A program made the position numbers and the translations under genes. Under the pieces are notes generated by a model. The model saw only the letters and a program-made list of their open reading frames with translations, was not told the origin of the DNA and did not search any database. Positions 1 to 9,355 of a stretch of DNA of 64,000 nucleotides are shown here, one piece after another (position 1 is the first letter of the stretch; each line of letters begins with the position of its first letter). Source of the stretch: CAYJBH01 sp964369965 (GTDB taxonomy: Bacteria; Bacillota; Clostridia; Oscillospirales; Ruminococcaceae); contig CAYJGF010000001.1 in NCBI GenBank assembly GCA_964369965.1, positions 233,738-297,737 of the forward strand, read 5' to 3'.

Positions 1-1622
1 GGGAGGCGCAGACCCTTGCCGACTTTTTAACCTTTGCCGAGACCAACTACCCGGGCGACCGCACCATGGTGAACTTTTGGAATCACGGCGGTGGGTCGGT
101 CACCGGTGCGGCTTTCGATGAGCTTTTTGACGATGACTCACTAACGTTGGACGAGATGTACGCCGCACTTGATATGGTTTACGGTACCGAGCCGGAGTAC
201 TACCCGATCGATATCGTCGGTTTTGACACCTGCCTTATGGCGACGCTTACCACCGCCTACACCTTCAGCGATCACGCAAACTACCTCGTGGCATCGCAGG
301 AGCTGGAGCCGGGCGGCGGTTGGTACTATACCGGCATTATGCAAGCCCTTGCCGACAACCCCACAATGAGCCCGTATGACCTCTCGGTAGCTATCTGTGA
401 CACCTATGTCGAGGGCTGTGAGTACGAGGGCACCGCCGACGATATTACACTGTCGGTCACCGACCTTTCTATGTTAGACCCTGTCCTTTCTGCCTATGAG
501 GAGTTTGGCGTCGAGGCGCTAAGCTATGCACTGGACGACCCATCGTTTTTCACCCACTTTGCACAGGTCGCACAGGAGTCGGAAAACTACGGCTACAACT
601 CTCGTGAATATGGTTACACCAACATGGTGGACATGGGACAGCTTGTCTATAATGTAAGCGACTTTTTCCCCGATGCTTCCGCTAATTTAATTGAGGCGAT
701 TGAGGATGCCGTCGTGTACCGCATTGACAGCCTGTATCGACCGGACGGGATGGGGCTTTCCACCTATTACACCTACGATGGTGATTATGACAACCTCGCC
801 ACCTTTGCCGCACTGCACCCGGTCAACTCGATGGACTATCTTTACACATACGGTCTCACCGGCTATTTGGACGATACCGGTCTTGCGTATCTTGAGGAGT
901 CTTTGAACTATGTGGAGGAGACACTCCCGGAACTTACGACCCTTGATACCATTGATGCGGACTGGTCTAACCTCCCGATAACGCTGGACGAGGAGGGGTT
1001 CTCCACCATCGACCTCGGACCGGAGGCATACGACACCCTTGTTTCCATCGCCTTTGAGCTTTACTACAGCCCACCGGAGGATGAGGACCTTTTAATAACA
1101 CTCGGCTCGGATAACGACATCATAGGCGATTATGAAACCGGTGTGTTCACCGATAACTTCCGCGGTGTTTGGGGGCATATCGACGGTGAGCTGTGCTATA
1201 TGGAGCTGATATATGAGGCGGATAACTATAACGAATATGCCGTGCCTGTCTTTATCAACGATGAGGAGTTTGTTTTAACCGTCGTCTACGACTTTGACAG
1301 CGAAGAGTATGTCATTATCGGCGCAAGAAGACCGCTGACCGAGGAGGGCGCCGCCGATAAAGAGCTTACCATATTACAACCCGGTGACGTTGTAGACATT
1401 ATCCACTACTATTCCACCTTTGATGAGGACGACGATTTCGAGCCGTATATAAGCAGTACCATTACTGTTTCAGAAGACACCTCATTTACCGAAGAATGGC
1501 TGCCGGATGGTTACTATTTTTTAAACTACCGTCTGGAAGACAATCAGGGCAACTACTCCTATACCGACTTTGTCATGATAGAATCGATAGACGGTGAGTT
1601 CTTCACCTATGAAATAGAATAA
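1..1622 (+). CDS. Clostripain-family (C11) cysteine peptidase, 5' end outside window
   Basis: The reading frame is open from base 3, so the true start lies upstream; the first internal ATG is at 66. Numbered from that ATG, the catalytic histidine is H7 in a WNHGGG motif and the catalytic cysteine is C56 in GFDTCLMA, the two signatures of peptidase family C11 (clostripain, gingipain-like fold). The roughly 400 residues after the Cys are acidic and Tyr-rich and probably form an extracellular accessory region. C11 enzymes usually cut after Arg or Lys and are often secreted, but the N-terminal signal is not visible here. It ends 31 bases before the rnf promoter and no strong terminator separates them. 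Confidence 0.9.
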   Translation, partial: EAQTLADFLTFAETNYPGDRTMVNFWNHGGGSVTGAAFDELFDDDSLTLDEMYAALDMVYGTEPEYYPIDIVGFDTCLMATLTTAYTFSDHANYLVASQELEPGGGWYYTGIMQALADNPTMSPYDLSVAICDTYVEGCEYEGTADDITLSVTDLSMLDPVLSAYEEFGVEALSYALDDPSFFTHFAQVAQESENYGYNSREYGYTNMVDMGQLVYNVSDFFPDASANLIEAIEDAVVYRIDSLYRPDGMGLSTYYTYDGDYDNLATFAALHPVNSMDYLYTYGLTGYLDDTGLAYLEESLNYVEETLPELTTLDTIDADWSNLPITLDEEGFSTIDLGPEAYDTLVSIAFELYYSPPEDEDLLITLGSDNDIIGDYETGVFTDNFRGVWGHIDGELCYMELIYEADNYNEYAVPVFINDEEFVLTVVYDFDSEEYVIIGARRPLTEEGAADKELTILQPGDVVDIIHYYSTFDEDDDFEPYISSTITVSEDTSFTEEWLPDGYYFLNYRLEDNQGNYSYTDFVMIESIDGEFFTYEIE

Positions 1623-1653
1623 AATAGAAATTTATTTTATCGACAAAAATCGG

Positions 1654-1682
1654 TTGCATTGTTAGCTTTAAAATGATACAAT
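1654..1682 (+). promoter_or_regulatory. Predicted sigma-A promoter of the rnf operon
   Basis: TTGCAT, a 17-base spacer and TACAAT lie about 65 bases before the rnfC start. It is the only good promoter match between the peptidase gene and rnfC. Confidence 0.55.
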
Positions 1683-1746
1683 ATCTTTAAGTGACTATAA
1701 ATTTAAACCCATATTGACTTTTTTATTGAAAGGAATGGTTATCAGC

Positions 1747-3042
1747 TTGTTGAAAAAGTTTATACGTTCTGCGCAAGGTGTCGAGGTGCCACACCATAAG
1801 GCAACGCAGAATTCACGTACTAATATTATGCCGGAGCCGGATATAATATACCTGCCACTGCGTCAACATATCGGTGCGCCGACAAAACCCGTCGTCAATA
1901 AGGGTGATGAGGTGATGGTCGGCTCGGTTGTTGCCGAGGCAGGCGGCTTTGTTTCCAGTCCGATACACAGCGGAGTATCCGGTGTGGTTAAAGACATTGT
2001 GGATATGGAGTTTGTCGGCGGTAAGGACAAGTGTATAGTCATTGAGTCGGACAAAAAAGGCACTGTATACCCCTATATAAAACCACCCGAAATTAAGGAC
2101 CATGCCGATTTTGTTGCCGCTATAGCAAAAAGCGGTCTGGTCGGGCTCGGGGGTGCCGGTTTCCCCACCGCGGTCAAGCTGTCCCCAAAAAAACCTCTTG
2201 AAATAGACACACTTATTATCAACGCCGCCGAGTGCGAGCCTTTTATAACCACCGACAACCGTGAGATGTTGGAGGCACCGGACCACATTATGGCAGGTGT
2301 CATGTTGGTCAAACGGTTTTTGAGCATCAAAAAGGTCATCTTCGGCATTGAGCGTAACAAGCCGGAGGCACTGGATCTCATGTTCAGCCTTGCTACCGGT
2401 GACAAGAATGTCGCGGTAGTCCCACTCGAAACAAGATATCCGCAGGGTGCGGAAAAGGTGCTTATCGAGACTCTCACCGGGCGAGAAGTTCCGGTTGGCG
2501 GTCTGCCCTCCGATGTGGGTGTTATAGTATTAAACGTAGCGACCGTCTCATTTATCTCCCGTTATATCGAGACCGGAATGCCGCTCACCAAAAAACGTGT
2601 TACGGTGGATGGAGATATTGTATCCTCCCCACAGAATTTAGAGGTTTTTATCGGCACCCCGATACAGGAAATTCTTGACTACTGCGGCGGTCTCACCGCA
2701 CCGGCTGGCAAGATATTAATGGGCGGTCCCATGATGGGATTATCGTTGCCGGATACCTCCTTGCCTATCCAAAAACAAAACAATGCGGTTATCGCACTCT
2801 CGGTTAGAAGTGCCGCCCCACCTATCACTACACAGTGTATACACTGTGGGCGATGTGTTGCGGACTGCCCGATGGGACTATCGCCGGTTGATATTGTGGA
2901 TGCCTACGAAGTGGACGACAGGGACGAGCTTACAAAACTCGGTGTCATGAGTTGTATCGAATGTGGCTGTTGCGCCTATACCTGCCCTGCAAAACGCCCT
3001 TTGACCCCAACCATGAAACTGTGTAAAGCCGTATTAAGATAG
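1747..3042 (+). CDS. rnfC: Rnf complex subunit RnfC (NADH-binding, Fe-S)
   Basis: RnfC is the peripheral subunit of the ferredoxin:NAD+ oxidoreductase that pumps Na+ or H+ across the membrane; it carries the NAD(H)/FMN site and two 4Fe-4S clusters. The N-terminal half has the GLVGLGGAGFPTAVK nucleotide/FMN-binding stretch and AECEPF. The C-terminus has two ferredoxin motifs, CIHCGRCVADCP and CIECGCCAYTCP. I chose the TTG at 1747 (431 aa) because AAAGGA ends 12 bases before it, the same offset used by other genes here; a TTG at 1714 is also in frame but lacks a ribosome site. First gene of rnfCDGEAB. Confidence 0.93.
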   Translation: MLKKFIRSAQGVEVPHHKATQNSRTNIMPEPDIIYLPLRQHIGAPTKPVVNKGDEVMVGSVVAEAGGFVSSPIHSGVSGVVKDIVDMEFVGGKDKCIVIESDKKGTVYPYIKPPEIKDHADFVAAIAKSGLVGLGGAGFPTAVKLSPKKPLEIDTLIINAAECEPFITTDNREMLEAPDHIMAGVMLVKRFLSIKKVIFGIERNKPEALDLMFSLATGDKNVAVVPLETRYPQGAEKVLIETLTGREVPVGGLPSDVGVIVLNVATVSFISRYIETGMPLTKKRVTVDGDIVSSPQNLEVFIGTPIQEILDYCGGLTAPAGKILMGGPMMGLSLPDTSLPIQKQNNAVIALSVRSAAPPITTQCIHCGRCVADCPMGLSPVDIVDAYEVDDRDELTKLGVMSCIECGCCAYTCPAKRPLTPTMKLCKAVLR

Positions 3043-3080
3043 CCAAACCGATTTATATATAGAAAGGATATTTCACAGGT

Positions 3081-4028
3081 ATGAGCGAAAGACTTTGGGT
3101 TGGTTCCTCACCGCATATTCTCTCCAACATCACCACCCGACAGATAATGTTCAAGGTGTTGCTCGCCCTTTTGCCGGCGAGTGTTGCCTCGATCATAATC
3201 TTCGGCTTTGATGCATTGATGTTGATATGTGTGACCGTCGCGGCGTGTGTCGCGTTTGAGTCGATATGGGCGGTTATATTCAAGAAAAAACACACGGTGG
3301 GTGACCTCTCTGCGGTCGTTACCGGCGTGCTTTTGGCGTTTAACTATCCTGCAACACTGCCTGTCTGGATGGCGGTAGTCGGTGCTTTTATCGCCATAGT
3401 GGTGGTTAAACTGCTTTTTGGAGGCATTGGCAATAACTTTGCTAATCCGGCAATCGTCGGTCGTATGGTGCTTGCACTGTCTTTCCCTGCGGCAATGACC
3501 AACTACCCTTATGTTGCGTCGGTCACCTCGGTGGAGGCTCTTGCCGGTGCAACCCCTTTTGTCGCGGCGAGGACGGTGAGCGTGCAATATCTTGACCTGC
3601 TTATCGGCACACACAGCGGTGTTCTGGGTGAGACTTGTACCATTGCACTCCTGCTCGGCGGTGTATACTTAATTATGTCTAAGGTCATTTCCCCTGCCGT
3701 GCCACTCACCTATATCGGCGTCATTGCGGTGTTTACTGTGATAACGGGGCGAAATATTATATTGGAGCTTGCCGGCGGTGGTCTCATGCTCGGTGCATTT
3801 TTTATGGCAACCGACTACACCACCTCCCCATACACACTCAAAGGCAAGGTGATTTTCGGGCTGGGACTTGGAATAATTACGGTGCTTATCCGATATTTCG
3901 GCAACATGACCGAGGGTGTTTCCTACGCTATACTGATAATGAATATACTTGTTCCTTATATAAACAGATTGACAAGACACAGGATTTTGGGAGGTAAAGG
4001 CATTGGCAAACAAAAGAAAAAAGCGTAG
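3081..4028 (+). CDS. rnfD: Rnf complex membrane subunit RnfD
   Basis: A 315-aa polytopic membrane protein of the RnfD/NqrB family. It starts with the conserved SPHI motif followed by hydrophobic helices. The stretch SVEALAGATPF near residues 152-162 has the SGAT-like context where FMN is covalently bound to Thr in this family. Ribosome site GAAAGGA precedes the ATG. Its last 26 bases overlap rnfG, so the two are probably translationally coupled. Confidence 0.93.
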   Translation: MSERLWVGSSPHILSNITTRQIMFKVLLALLPASVASIIIFGFDALMLICVTVAACVAFESIWAVIFKKKHTVGDLSAVVTGVLLAFNYPATLPVWMAVVGAFIAIVVVKLLFGGIGNNFANPAIVGRMVLALSFPAAMTNYPYVASVTSVEALAGATPFVAARTVSVQYLDLLIGTHSGVLGETCTIALLLGGVYLIMSKVISPAVPLTYIGVIAVFTVITGRNIILELAGGGLMLGAFFMATDYTTSPYTLKGKVIFGLGLGIITVLIRYFGNMTEGVSYAILIMNILVPYINRLTRHRILGGKGIGKQKKKA

Positions 4029-4989
4029 TACGACACCCAAAGTTGCACAAAACATCGACGCAACCAACGTCGCAATAGAGGAGGATGTTGCCGAGCCTAA
4101 AGTGGAGGAAAGCCTCGATCAAAATGTATCGGTAGATGAAGTCTCGGATGTAGTTGCGGATAAAGATGAGACGATAGAGCGAACCGAACAGGTTGAGGAC
4201 ACCGAGCAACCGGAAGTCGCCGAGCAACCGGAAGCTACCGAGCAGCCGGAAGCTACCGAGCAACCGGAAGTCTCCGAGCAGCCGGAAGCCCCCGAGCAAC
4301 CGGAAGCTACCGAGCAGCCGGAAGCTACCGAAAGCGATGAGGATACCGACGATACCGCTAACTCGCCCATCGTCGAGGAGGAACCCTCGCTTGAAACCGA
4401 CAATAAAAAGCCGTCTGAATCAAAAATGAAATTGCCGGACAATATTTGGGTTCAAAGGGCGTATCCGGTCGGAATTTTAGTGGCTATCTGTCTTGTTGCG
4501 ACACTGCTACTCAGTGTGACGAACTCGGTCACCGCACCGGTCATTGAATACAATACCGCGCGTGCGGAGCAGGAGACGATGACACTTTTATTCCCCGAGG
4601 CGGACAACTTTGAGCCGATAGAGCTAACCGAGGATATGTCGCTACTCGCAGACCGAGCATTTCTTTCAACCGCCGACGGCGAAACATTGGGTTATCTTGT
4701 GTTTACCTCCTCAAAAGGATATGGAGGTGAGGTGCCGGTCTTTGTATCATTTGATGTCGAGGGGGCTTTGCAGGCAGTCAGCATAGGTGCTAACTCCGAG
4801 ACGCCCGGCATCGGCGACCGGATCTATGAGCCGGACTTTACGGCGCAGTTTGTCGGTCTCACCACCGAGCTTGCATCGTCCGACTATGTGTCAATAAGTG
4901 GTGCGACCTACTCCTCCGGCGCGGTTTATGAATCGGTTAACAAGGCTCTATCTATTATTACCGCACTGAACGCACCGAGCGAGGAATAA
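4003..4989 (+). CDS. rnfG: Rnf complex flavoprotein RnfG with repetitive acidic N-terminal extension
   Basis: RnfG carries covalent FMN and faces outward on one membrane helix. The FMN domain is C-terminal, and the flavinylation motif SGATYSS places the FMN on T302. The single membrane helix is near residues 155-175. Unusual is the approximately 145-residue region before it: Lys/Arg-rich for about 10 residues, then acidic and Pro-rich with seven six-residue EQPExx repeats (about 68-109). Typical RnfG proteins are near 200 residues, so this 328-aa form has a large extra segment predicted to be cytoplasmic. The start is a TTG at 4003, eight bases after GGGAGG inside rnfD. Confidence 0.92.
   Translation: MANKRKKRSTTPKVAQNIDATNVAIEEDVAEPKVEESLDQNVSVDEVSDVVADKDETIERTEQVEDTEQPEVAEQPEATEQPEATEQPEVSEQPEAPEQPEATEQPEATESDEDTDDTANSPIVEEEPSLETDNKKPSESKMKLPDNIWVQRAYPVGILVAICLVATLLLSVTNSVTAPVIEYNTARAEQETMTLLFPEADNFEPIELTEDMSLLADRAFLSTADGETLGYLVFTSSKGYGGEVPVFVSFDVEGALQAVSIGANSETPGIGDRIYEPDFTAQFVGLTTELASSDYVSISGATYSSGAVYESVNKALSIITALNAPSEE
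4204..4329 (+). repeat. Seven tandem 18-bp coding repeats in rnfG
   Basis: Seven head-to-tail 18-bp units of the form GAGCARCCGGAAGYNNCC encode EQPE[VA]x. They stay in frame and differ mostly at wobble bases, as expected for a length-variable coding minisatellite. Confidence 0.9.
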
Positions 4990-5016
4990 ATCAACCGAAA
5001 GGATAAATTAGATATT

Positions 5017-5814
5017 ATGTCAACAAAGGTCAAGGATCTCTTTTTAAAGGGTATTCTGCTTGAAAACCCGGTACTTCGACTAATTATCGGTGTCTGTCCG
5101 ACACTCGCCGTCACCACCAAAGCGACCAACGGTCTCGGCATGGGATTGGCGGCGACGTTTGTGCTGTTATGCTCCAACGTTGTTATATCTTCTTTAAGAA
5201 ATATAATACCGAGCAAGGTGAGGATACCTGCTTATATTACCGTTATCGCTACCTTTGTTACATTGGTGCAGATGATTGTGGAGGCGCATCTGCCGGAGCT
5301 GAATGCGGCGCTTGGAATATTTCTTCCACTTATAGTCGTTAACTGCATTATTCTCGGTCGTGCCGAGATGTTCGCCTCTAAAAACAATGTTTTGCTCAGC
5401 GCGGTGGACGGTCTTGCGATGGGCATAGGATTTACTATAACGTTGATACTTATGGCCGGCATACGTGAACTTCTCGGTACAGGGAAGTTATTCGACATAA
5501 CAATCACTGCCGATATTATCGAGCCTATGGGCATATTTATAGCACCTGCCGGCGGATTTTTTGTGTACGGTATACTCATCGCACTTGCACTGCAACTGGA
5601 AAAGATACCATTTTTCGGACCTGCGCCAAAACACCCCGGTTGTGTCGGTTGCCCGTCAGAAAACGGTTGCATGGCATTTGATCGAGAGGATGGTCTTTCC
5701 ACCGCCGTCTCGGAAAATGAGGGGGACAACATCCATTCGGTTGATCCGGTCGCTACCACACCGGAGCAGGCGGAAAATCAGGCTTATAACAAAGAGATGG
5801 AGAGTGTGCAATGA
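5017..5814 (+). CDS. rnfE: Rnf complex membrane subunit RnfE with Cys-containing tail
   Basis: A polytopic RnfE/NqrD-family subunit, part of the ion-translocating core with RnfA and RnfD. The first about 200 residues match the family, with the VNCIILGRAE signature. The approximately 60-residue C-terminal tail contains Cys in GCVGCPSENGC followed by an acidic stretch. The ribosome site AAAGGA precedes the ATG, and the stop overlaps the rnfA start (ATGA). Confidence 0.93.
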   Translation: MSTKVKDLFLKGILLENPVLRLIIGVCPTLAVTTKATNGLGMGLAATFVLLCSNVVISSLRNIIPSKVRIPAYITVIATFVTLVQMIVEAHLPELNAALGIFLPLIVVNCIILGRAEMFASKNNVLLSAVDGLAMGIGFTITLILMAGIRELLGTGKLFDITITADIIEPMGIFIAPAGGFFVYGILIALALQLEKIPFFGPAPKHPGCVGCPSENGCMAFDREDGLSTAVSENEGDNIHSVDPVATTPEQAENQAYNKEMESVQ

Positions 5815-6407
5815 CGGCTGAACTCGCAGTAATATTTTTCGGTATAATACTGGTTGACAACTATGTGCTGGTCAAATTCCTCGGCATATGTCCCTTTCTC
5901 GGGGTTTCAAAAAAGTTAAATTCGGCGGTCGGCATGAGCTGTGCCGTCATTGTGGTCATGGTGCTCGCCACAGCGGTCACCCATCCGCTCTACACCTATC
6001 TGCTCGCACCGAACGGTCTTGACTATCTCTCCACCATCAGCTTTATTTTGGTCATTGCAACGCTTGTCCAGCTGGTGGAGATTATGTTAAAACGATTCAT
6101 CCCTCCCCTTTACAAAGCACTGGGTATCTATCTGCCTCTTATAACCACCAACTGTGCCATCCTCGGTGTTACACTTTTAAACATCGACAACGAATACAAC
6201 TATCTTGAAAGTCTTGTCAACGCATTCGGTGCCGGCGTGGGCTTTCTGGTTGCGATGGTCATGTTCGCCGGTGTTCGCCGTCGACTTGAAAACGCAAAAC
6301 CTCCGAAGGCATTCGTCGGTCTGCCACTCACGTTGGTCGCGGCAAGTATAGTATCGGTCTCGTTCATGGGTTTTGGCGGAATTATTGAAAACCTTTTTAA
6401 CGTCTAA
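5811..6407 (+). CDS. rnfA: Rnf complex membrane subunit RnfA
   Basis: A 198-aa polytopic RnfA/NqrE-family protein and homologue of RnfE. It contains the conserved NYVLVKFLGICPFLGVS and TTNCAILG segments; the Cys residues in these half-membrane loops bind the membrane-embedded Fe-S centre shared with RnfE. It starts within the ATGA overlap with rnfE. Confidence 0.94.
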   Translation: MTAELAVIFFGIILVDNYVLVKFLGICPFLGVSKKLNSAVGMSCAVIVVMVLATAVTHPLYTYLLAPNGLDYLSTISFILVIATLVQLVEIMLKRFIPPLYKALGIYLPLITTNCAILGVTLLNIDNEYNYLESLVNAFGAGVGFLVAMVMFAGVRRRLENAKPPKAFVGLPLTLVAASIVSVSFMGFGGIIENLFNV

Positions 6408-6441
6408 CACTCCCCAAAAAAGAAAGGAATGGAAAGTAATC

Positions 6442-7260
6442 ATGACAATAGTCATACCTGTTTTAATAATAGTTGCGCTCGGCGGTGTCGGTGGTGTGAT
6501 ACTTGTGGTCTTTTCCGAGCTGTTTAACGTCCCCAAAGACGAGCGTATCACACAGTTGGAGGAGGTTTTGCCGGGTGCTAACTGCGGTGCTTGCGGCTTT
6601 GCGGGGTGTTCCGACTATGCCGAGGCGATAGCTGACGGCAGAACCGAGACTCTCAACCTATGTACCCCCGGCGGCAACACCGTCGCCCTCGCTATAGGTA
6701 AAATCATGGGGCAGTCGGTCGACGCGGTCGAGACTAAAAAGGCGGTCATTGCCTGTCAAGGTAACTATTCCAACACCTCCGACAAGTATTTGTACAGTGG
6801 TATTTCCAGCTGTTCTTCCAGTGCTACCATGTTCTCCGGCAGGAGTGTATGTCCTTATGGGTGCCTTGGATACGGCGATTGCATGACGGTATGTAAGTTT
6901 GACGCGATCACGGTGTCGGACGGTCTTGCGGTCATCGACCCACAAAAATGTACCGGTTGCGGTGCATGTGTCGCGAAATGTCCTAAAAGTATAATAACGA
7001 TGGTCTACGGTGACAAAAGTCAGGTTGTGCTCTGTTACAACAAGGACCGCGGCAATATAACGCGAAAAGCGTGTAGTGCAGGATGTATCGGTTGCATGAA
7101 GTGCACCAAGGTCTGCCCCGTCGAGCCAAAGGCTATTTCGGTTAATAACTTTAACGCTGTTATTGATTCCGAACTGTGTATAGGATGTGGCAAGTGCAGT
7201 GATACATGCCCCGTCAAATGCATATCCGAAAGGGTTAAACAGGAGTCCATGCCGGTGTAA
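6442..7260 (+). CDS. rnfB: Rnf complex multi-cluster ferredoxin subunit RnfB
   Basis: RnfB receives electrons from ferredoxin. It has one N-terminal membrane helix (about residues 3-25), then a 4Fe-4S domain with C48, C51, C56 and C74, then a long cysteine-rich region with further ferredoxin motifs, including CTGCGACVAKCP, CIGCMKCTKVCP and CIGCGKCSDTCP. I chose the ATG at 6442 (272 aa) because AGAAAGGA lies upstream; an upstream in-frame ATG at 6373 lies inside rnfA. Last gene of the operon, followed by a hairpin terminator. Confidence 0.93.
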   Translation: MTIVIPVLIIVALGGVGGVILVVFSELFNVPKDERITQLEEVLPGANCGACGFAGCSDYAEAIADGRTETLNLCTPGGNTVALAIGKIMGQSVDAVETKKAVIACQGNYSNTSDKYLYSGISSCSSSATMFSGRSVCPYGCLGYGDCMTVCKFDAITVSDGLAVIDPQKCTGCGACVAKCPKSIITMVYGDKSQVVLCYNKDRGNITRKACSAGCIGCMKCTKVCPVEPKAISVNNFNAVIDSELCIGCGKCSDTCPVKCISERVKQESMPV

Positions 7261-7325
7261 GGGTGGGGTTTTGTTGAATATTTATTGTAAAACATTTTTG
7301 ATAGTTCGCCTTTTTTTGACAGAAT

Positions 7326-7354
7326 GAATGCCCTCCTGTAAAAGGAGGGCATTC
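7326..7354. terminator. Terminator between rnfB and the convergent xylosidase gene
   Basis: A perfect 12-bp stem (GAATGCCCTCCT paired with its complement) with a 5-base loop. The T-tract is weak on the plus side. Its position between convergent genes suggests it serves both strands. Confidence 0.7.
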
Positions 7355-7397
7355 TCATTTCTGTCGGCAAGGTTTTGGTCTTTATTACGATTTAGTT

Positions 7398-9344
7398 TTA
7401 CCAAACCTTAACGCTGTTTTTCCCTGCGATAAGTTTAGCGAACGGGCCTGCAACTGCTTTACCCTCACGCTTATTGCCGTTGTAATCGGTGTCAAAGACT
7501 ATCATTTTGCCGTCACAATCGTCGTATACTCCCTGTGATATGCGGGTCGAGCCGAGATCCTCGGTTCTTTTTATGCATGTATCAAATGACGCAAAATCCT
7601 CCGGCAATTCTATTTCGATAAAAACTTCCGCTCCCTTTTCTACCACCTTGCAGTTTGGATTTATTGCGCTTTCAAGGTAGCGTTTTTCCGACTTGTAGAT
7701 GGTAGCGCCGTTAAAATAAACATTGTCGGCGGCATAGACCGGCTGTTTTACATCGATATGTCTCATATGGTCGTTCAGGATACCATACTCGTCAATGAGG
7801 CGGATATACTCGTCATAATCGCCAACGTGCTCGTCATAGACCGAGGTGCCGCTAACAAGACTTTTCGGAATGACGTCGGAATTGATAAAGATATTGTTAT
7901 AGAGACGGTCGTCACCGCTGTAGGTATAGGCAAATCCCATCAAGCGAGTGGAATGTGGTTGATGATAAGGGGTGGAGCGGTCCAACACGTCGATCATGCG
8001 CGTGCCGCCACAGCAGAGGTTGTTGATATACGCCGTGCCCTGTGCGGCGTTGTCAAAGGTGTAATCAGAGCCGAAGATATTGTTGTCGACGGTGCACGGA
8101 CCGTGGGTGACCTCCACAAATAAATCACGCTCGTTGCGGTAGAAAAGATTGCGTGAGACGCGAGTGCCCTGCGCCTGCCAGTCCAGCCATATGCCGAGCG
8201 TGCAGTCGTTTATCCTGTTGTGCTCAATTCTGGTATCGACCGCGGCGTGCATCTTTATGCCGGCGATCTCGTATCCGAAAAATTCGTGCTTCATCGCTAT
8301 GCTGTAGATGTGATTGTCGTGTACATGACAAAATGCAGATCCCATATGACCCACAACACCGTTTTGACCGCAGTCGTATATCTTGTTATAGCGCACGGTG
8401 TGGGAGCCTACCTTTTCCTTTGTCCAGCCGTTGTCGAGGGCACGGAATACGCACTCCAACTGATATTGATAGCCCGGTTTGCGTGGGCATATTGAGGACT
8501 CGTTATGGCCGGTGGATATCTCCTTGCCAAGGCTGACCGCACTGCACTTTGCGTCATGAATGACATTATTTTCAATAATCCAACCCTTGCTCCAGTTAGG
8601 TCCGATTAATCCCGGTTGATCGCCGGTCGGAGGCGCCCAGCCGCACGCCGCCTGTGAGAGTTCAAAGCCGGATACCGTGATGTAGTTGATGCCGGTTATT
8701 GCAGGATAAAAAACGCTGCGTCGCACGTTAATCTCGGTGAGCTCTTTGTTGGGGTCACTGCCGTTAAAGTCGGCATATATGACGGTTTTTTCGACGTCCA
8801 CCTCGGCGAGCCACTTGTACAGTGTGCCGTCCGGATTCGGTATCAGCTCTTTTTTGGTGCTCCAAGGTGGGGCAAATCCCTCATACCTCTTGTCCTTGCT
8901 CTTAAGGTCGTTCATGTCGTACGCCTCATAGAACGAGTTACCGTTCATATATACATCGCCAAGGTGTAAAACTCTGTCGGAGGGTAGCGGATGTATCAGC
9001 CAGTCGCCCCACAGCGTCTCTTTATATGGGTTGTACTCGCCAAAATAGCTGTTTGGCAAGGTTACGCGCCAGATATCGCCGTCAAATTTCTCCCAGCTTT
9101 CAATGCGCTCACTGCCCTTTATGACCACCTTTTCCCCCTCGGCGGCTCTGTAGGTGATACGCTCGAAATCGCTGTTTCCGCCAAACGCCGGTTTGACCCA
9201 CTCACGATATTCTCCCTCATGCACAATAACGGTATCGCCGGGGAATGCGATGTCCGCCGCCCTTTGAATGGTCAAAAAGGGTGCTGATTCGGTGCCGGGG
9301 TTTTGGTCAGTGCCGGTTTTGCTGATGTGATAAATGTTTGCCAT
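7398..9344 (-). CDS. GH120 family beta-xylosidase, right-handed beta-helix
   Basis: A 648-aa protein with the opening YHISKTGTDQNPGT and many NNxI/HDNxI turns of a right-handed parallel beta-helix. It matches the GH120 beta-xylosidase family. D388 (in IWLDWQ) and E411 (in LFVEVTHG) are 23 residues apart, the same spacing as the nucleophile D382 and acid/base E405 of Thermoanaerobacterium XylC. No signal peptide is seen, so it probably acts in the cytoplasm on imported xylo-oligosaccharides. AAAGGAGA precedes the ATG. It lies 11 bases after the YesN-type regulator, the last gene of a three-gene operon. No sugar transporter lies next to it. Confidence 0.85.
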   Translation of the reverse strand: MANIYHISKTGTDQNPGTESAPFLTIQRAADIAFPGDTVIVHEGEYREWVKPAFGGNSDFERITYRAAEGEKVVIKGSERIESWEKFDGDIWRVTLPNSYFGEYNPYKETLWGDWLIHPLPSDRVLHLGDVYMNGNSFYEAYDMNDLKSKDKRYEGFAPPWSTKKELIPNPDGTLYKWLAEVDVEKTVIYADFNGSDPNKELTEINVRRSVFYPAITGINYITVSGFELSQAACGWAPPTGDQPGLIGPNWSKGWIIENNVIHDAKCSAVSLGKEISTGHNESSICPRKPGYQYQLECVFRALDNGWTKEKVGSHTVRYNKIYDCGQNGVVGHMGSAFCHVHDNHIYSIAMKHEFFGYEIAGIKMHAAVDTRIEHNRINDCTLGIWLDWQAQGTRVSRNLFYRNERDLFVEVTHGPCTVDNNIFGSDYTFDNAAQGTAYINNLCCGGTRMIDVLDRSTPYHQPHSTRLMGFAYTYSGDDRLYNNIFINSDVIPKSLVSGTSVYDEHVGDYDEYIRLIDEYGILNDHMRHIDVKQPVYAADNVYFNGATIYKSEKRYLESAINPNCKVVEKGAEVFIEIELPEDFASFDTCIKRTEDLGSTRISQGVYDDCDGKMIVFDTDYNGNKREGKAVAGPFAKLIAGKNSVKVW

Positions 9345-9355
9345 AATCTCTCCTT

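Noticed and set aside
1623..1652. A/T-rich inverted repeat after the peptidase gene as a terminator
   Set aside because: The stem is short and all A/T with no T-tract; too weak to claim.
4119..4442. A repeat-rich 107-aa open frame on the minus strand and a possible CRISPR-like array
   Set aside because: The repeat is the coding repeat of rnfG seen from the other strand: 18-bp units without spacers, in frame with rnfG.
8153..8536. A 127-aa plus-strand open frame
   Set aside because: Antisense to the GH120 gene; Cys/Arg-rich composition typical of shadow frames in G+C-richer genes.
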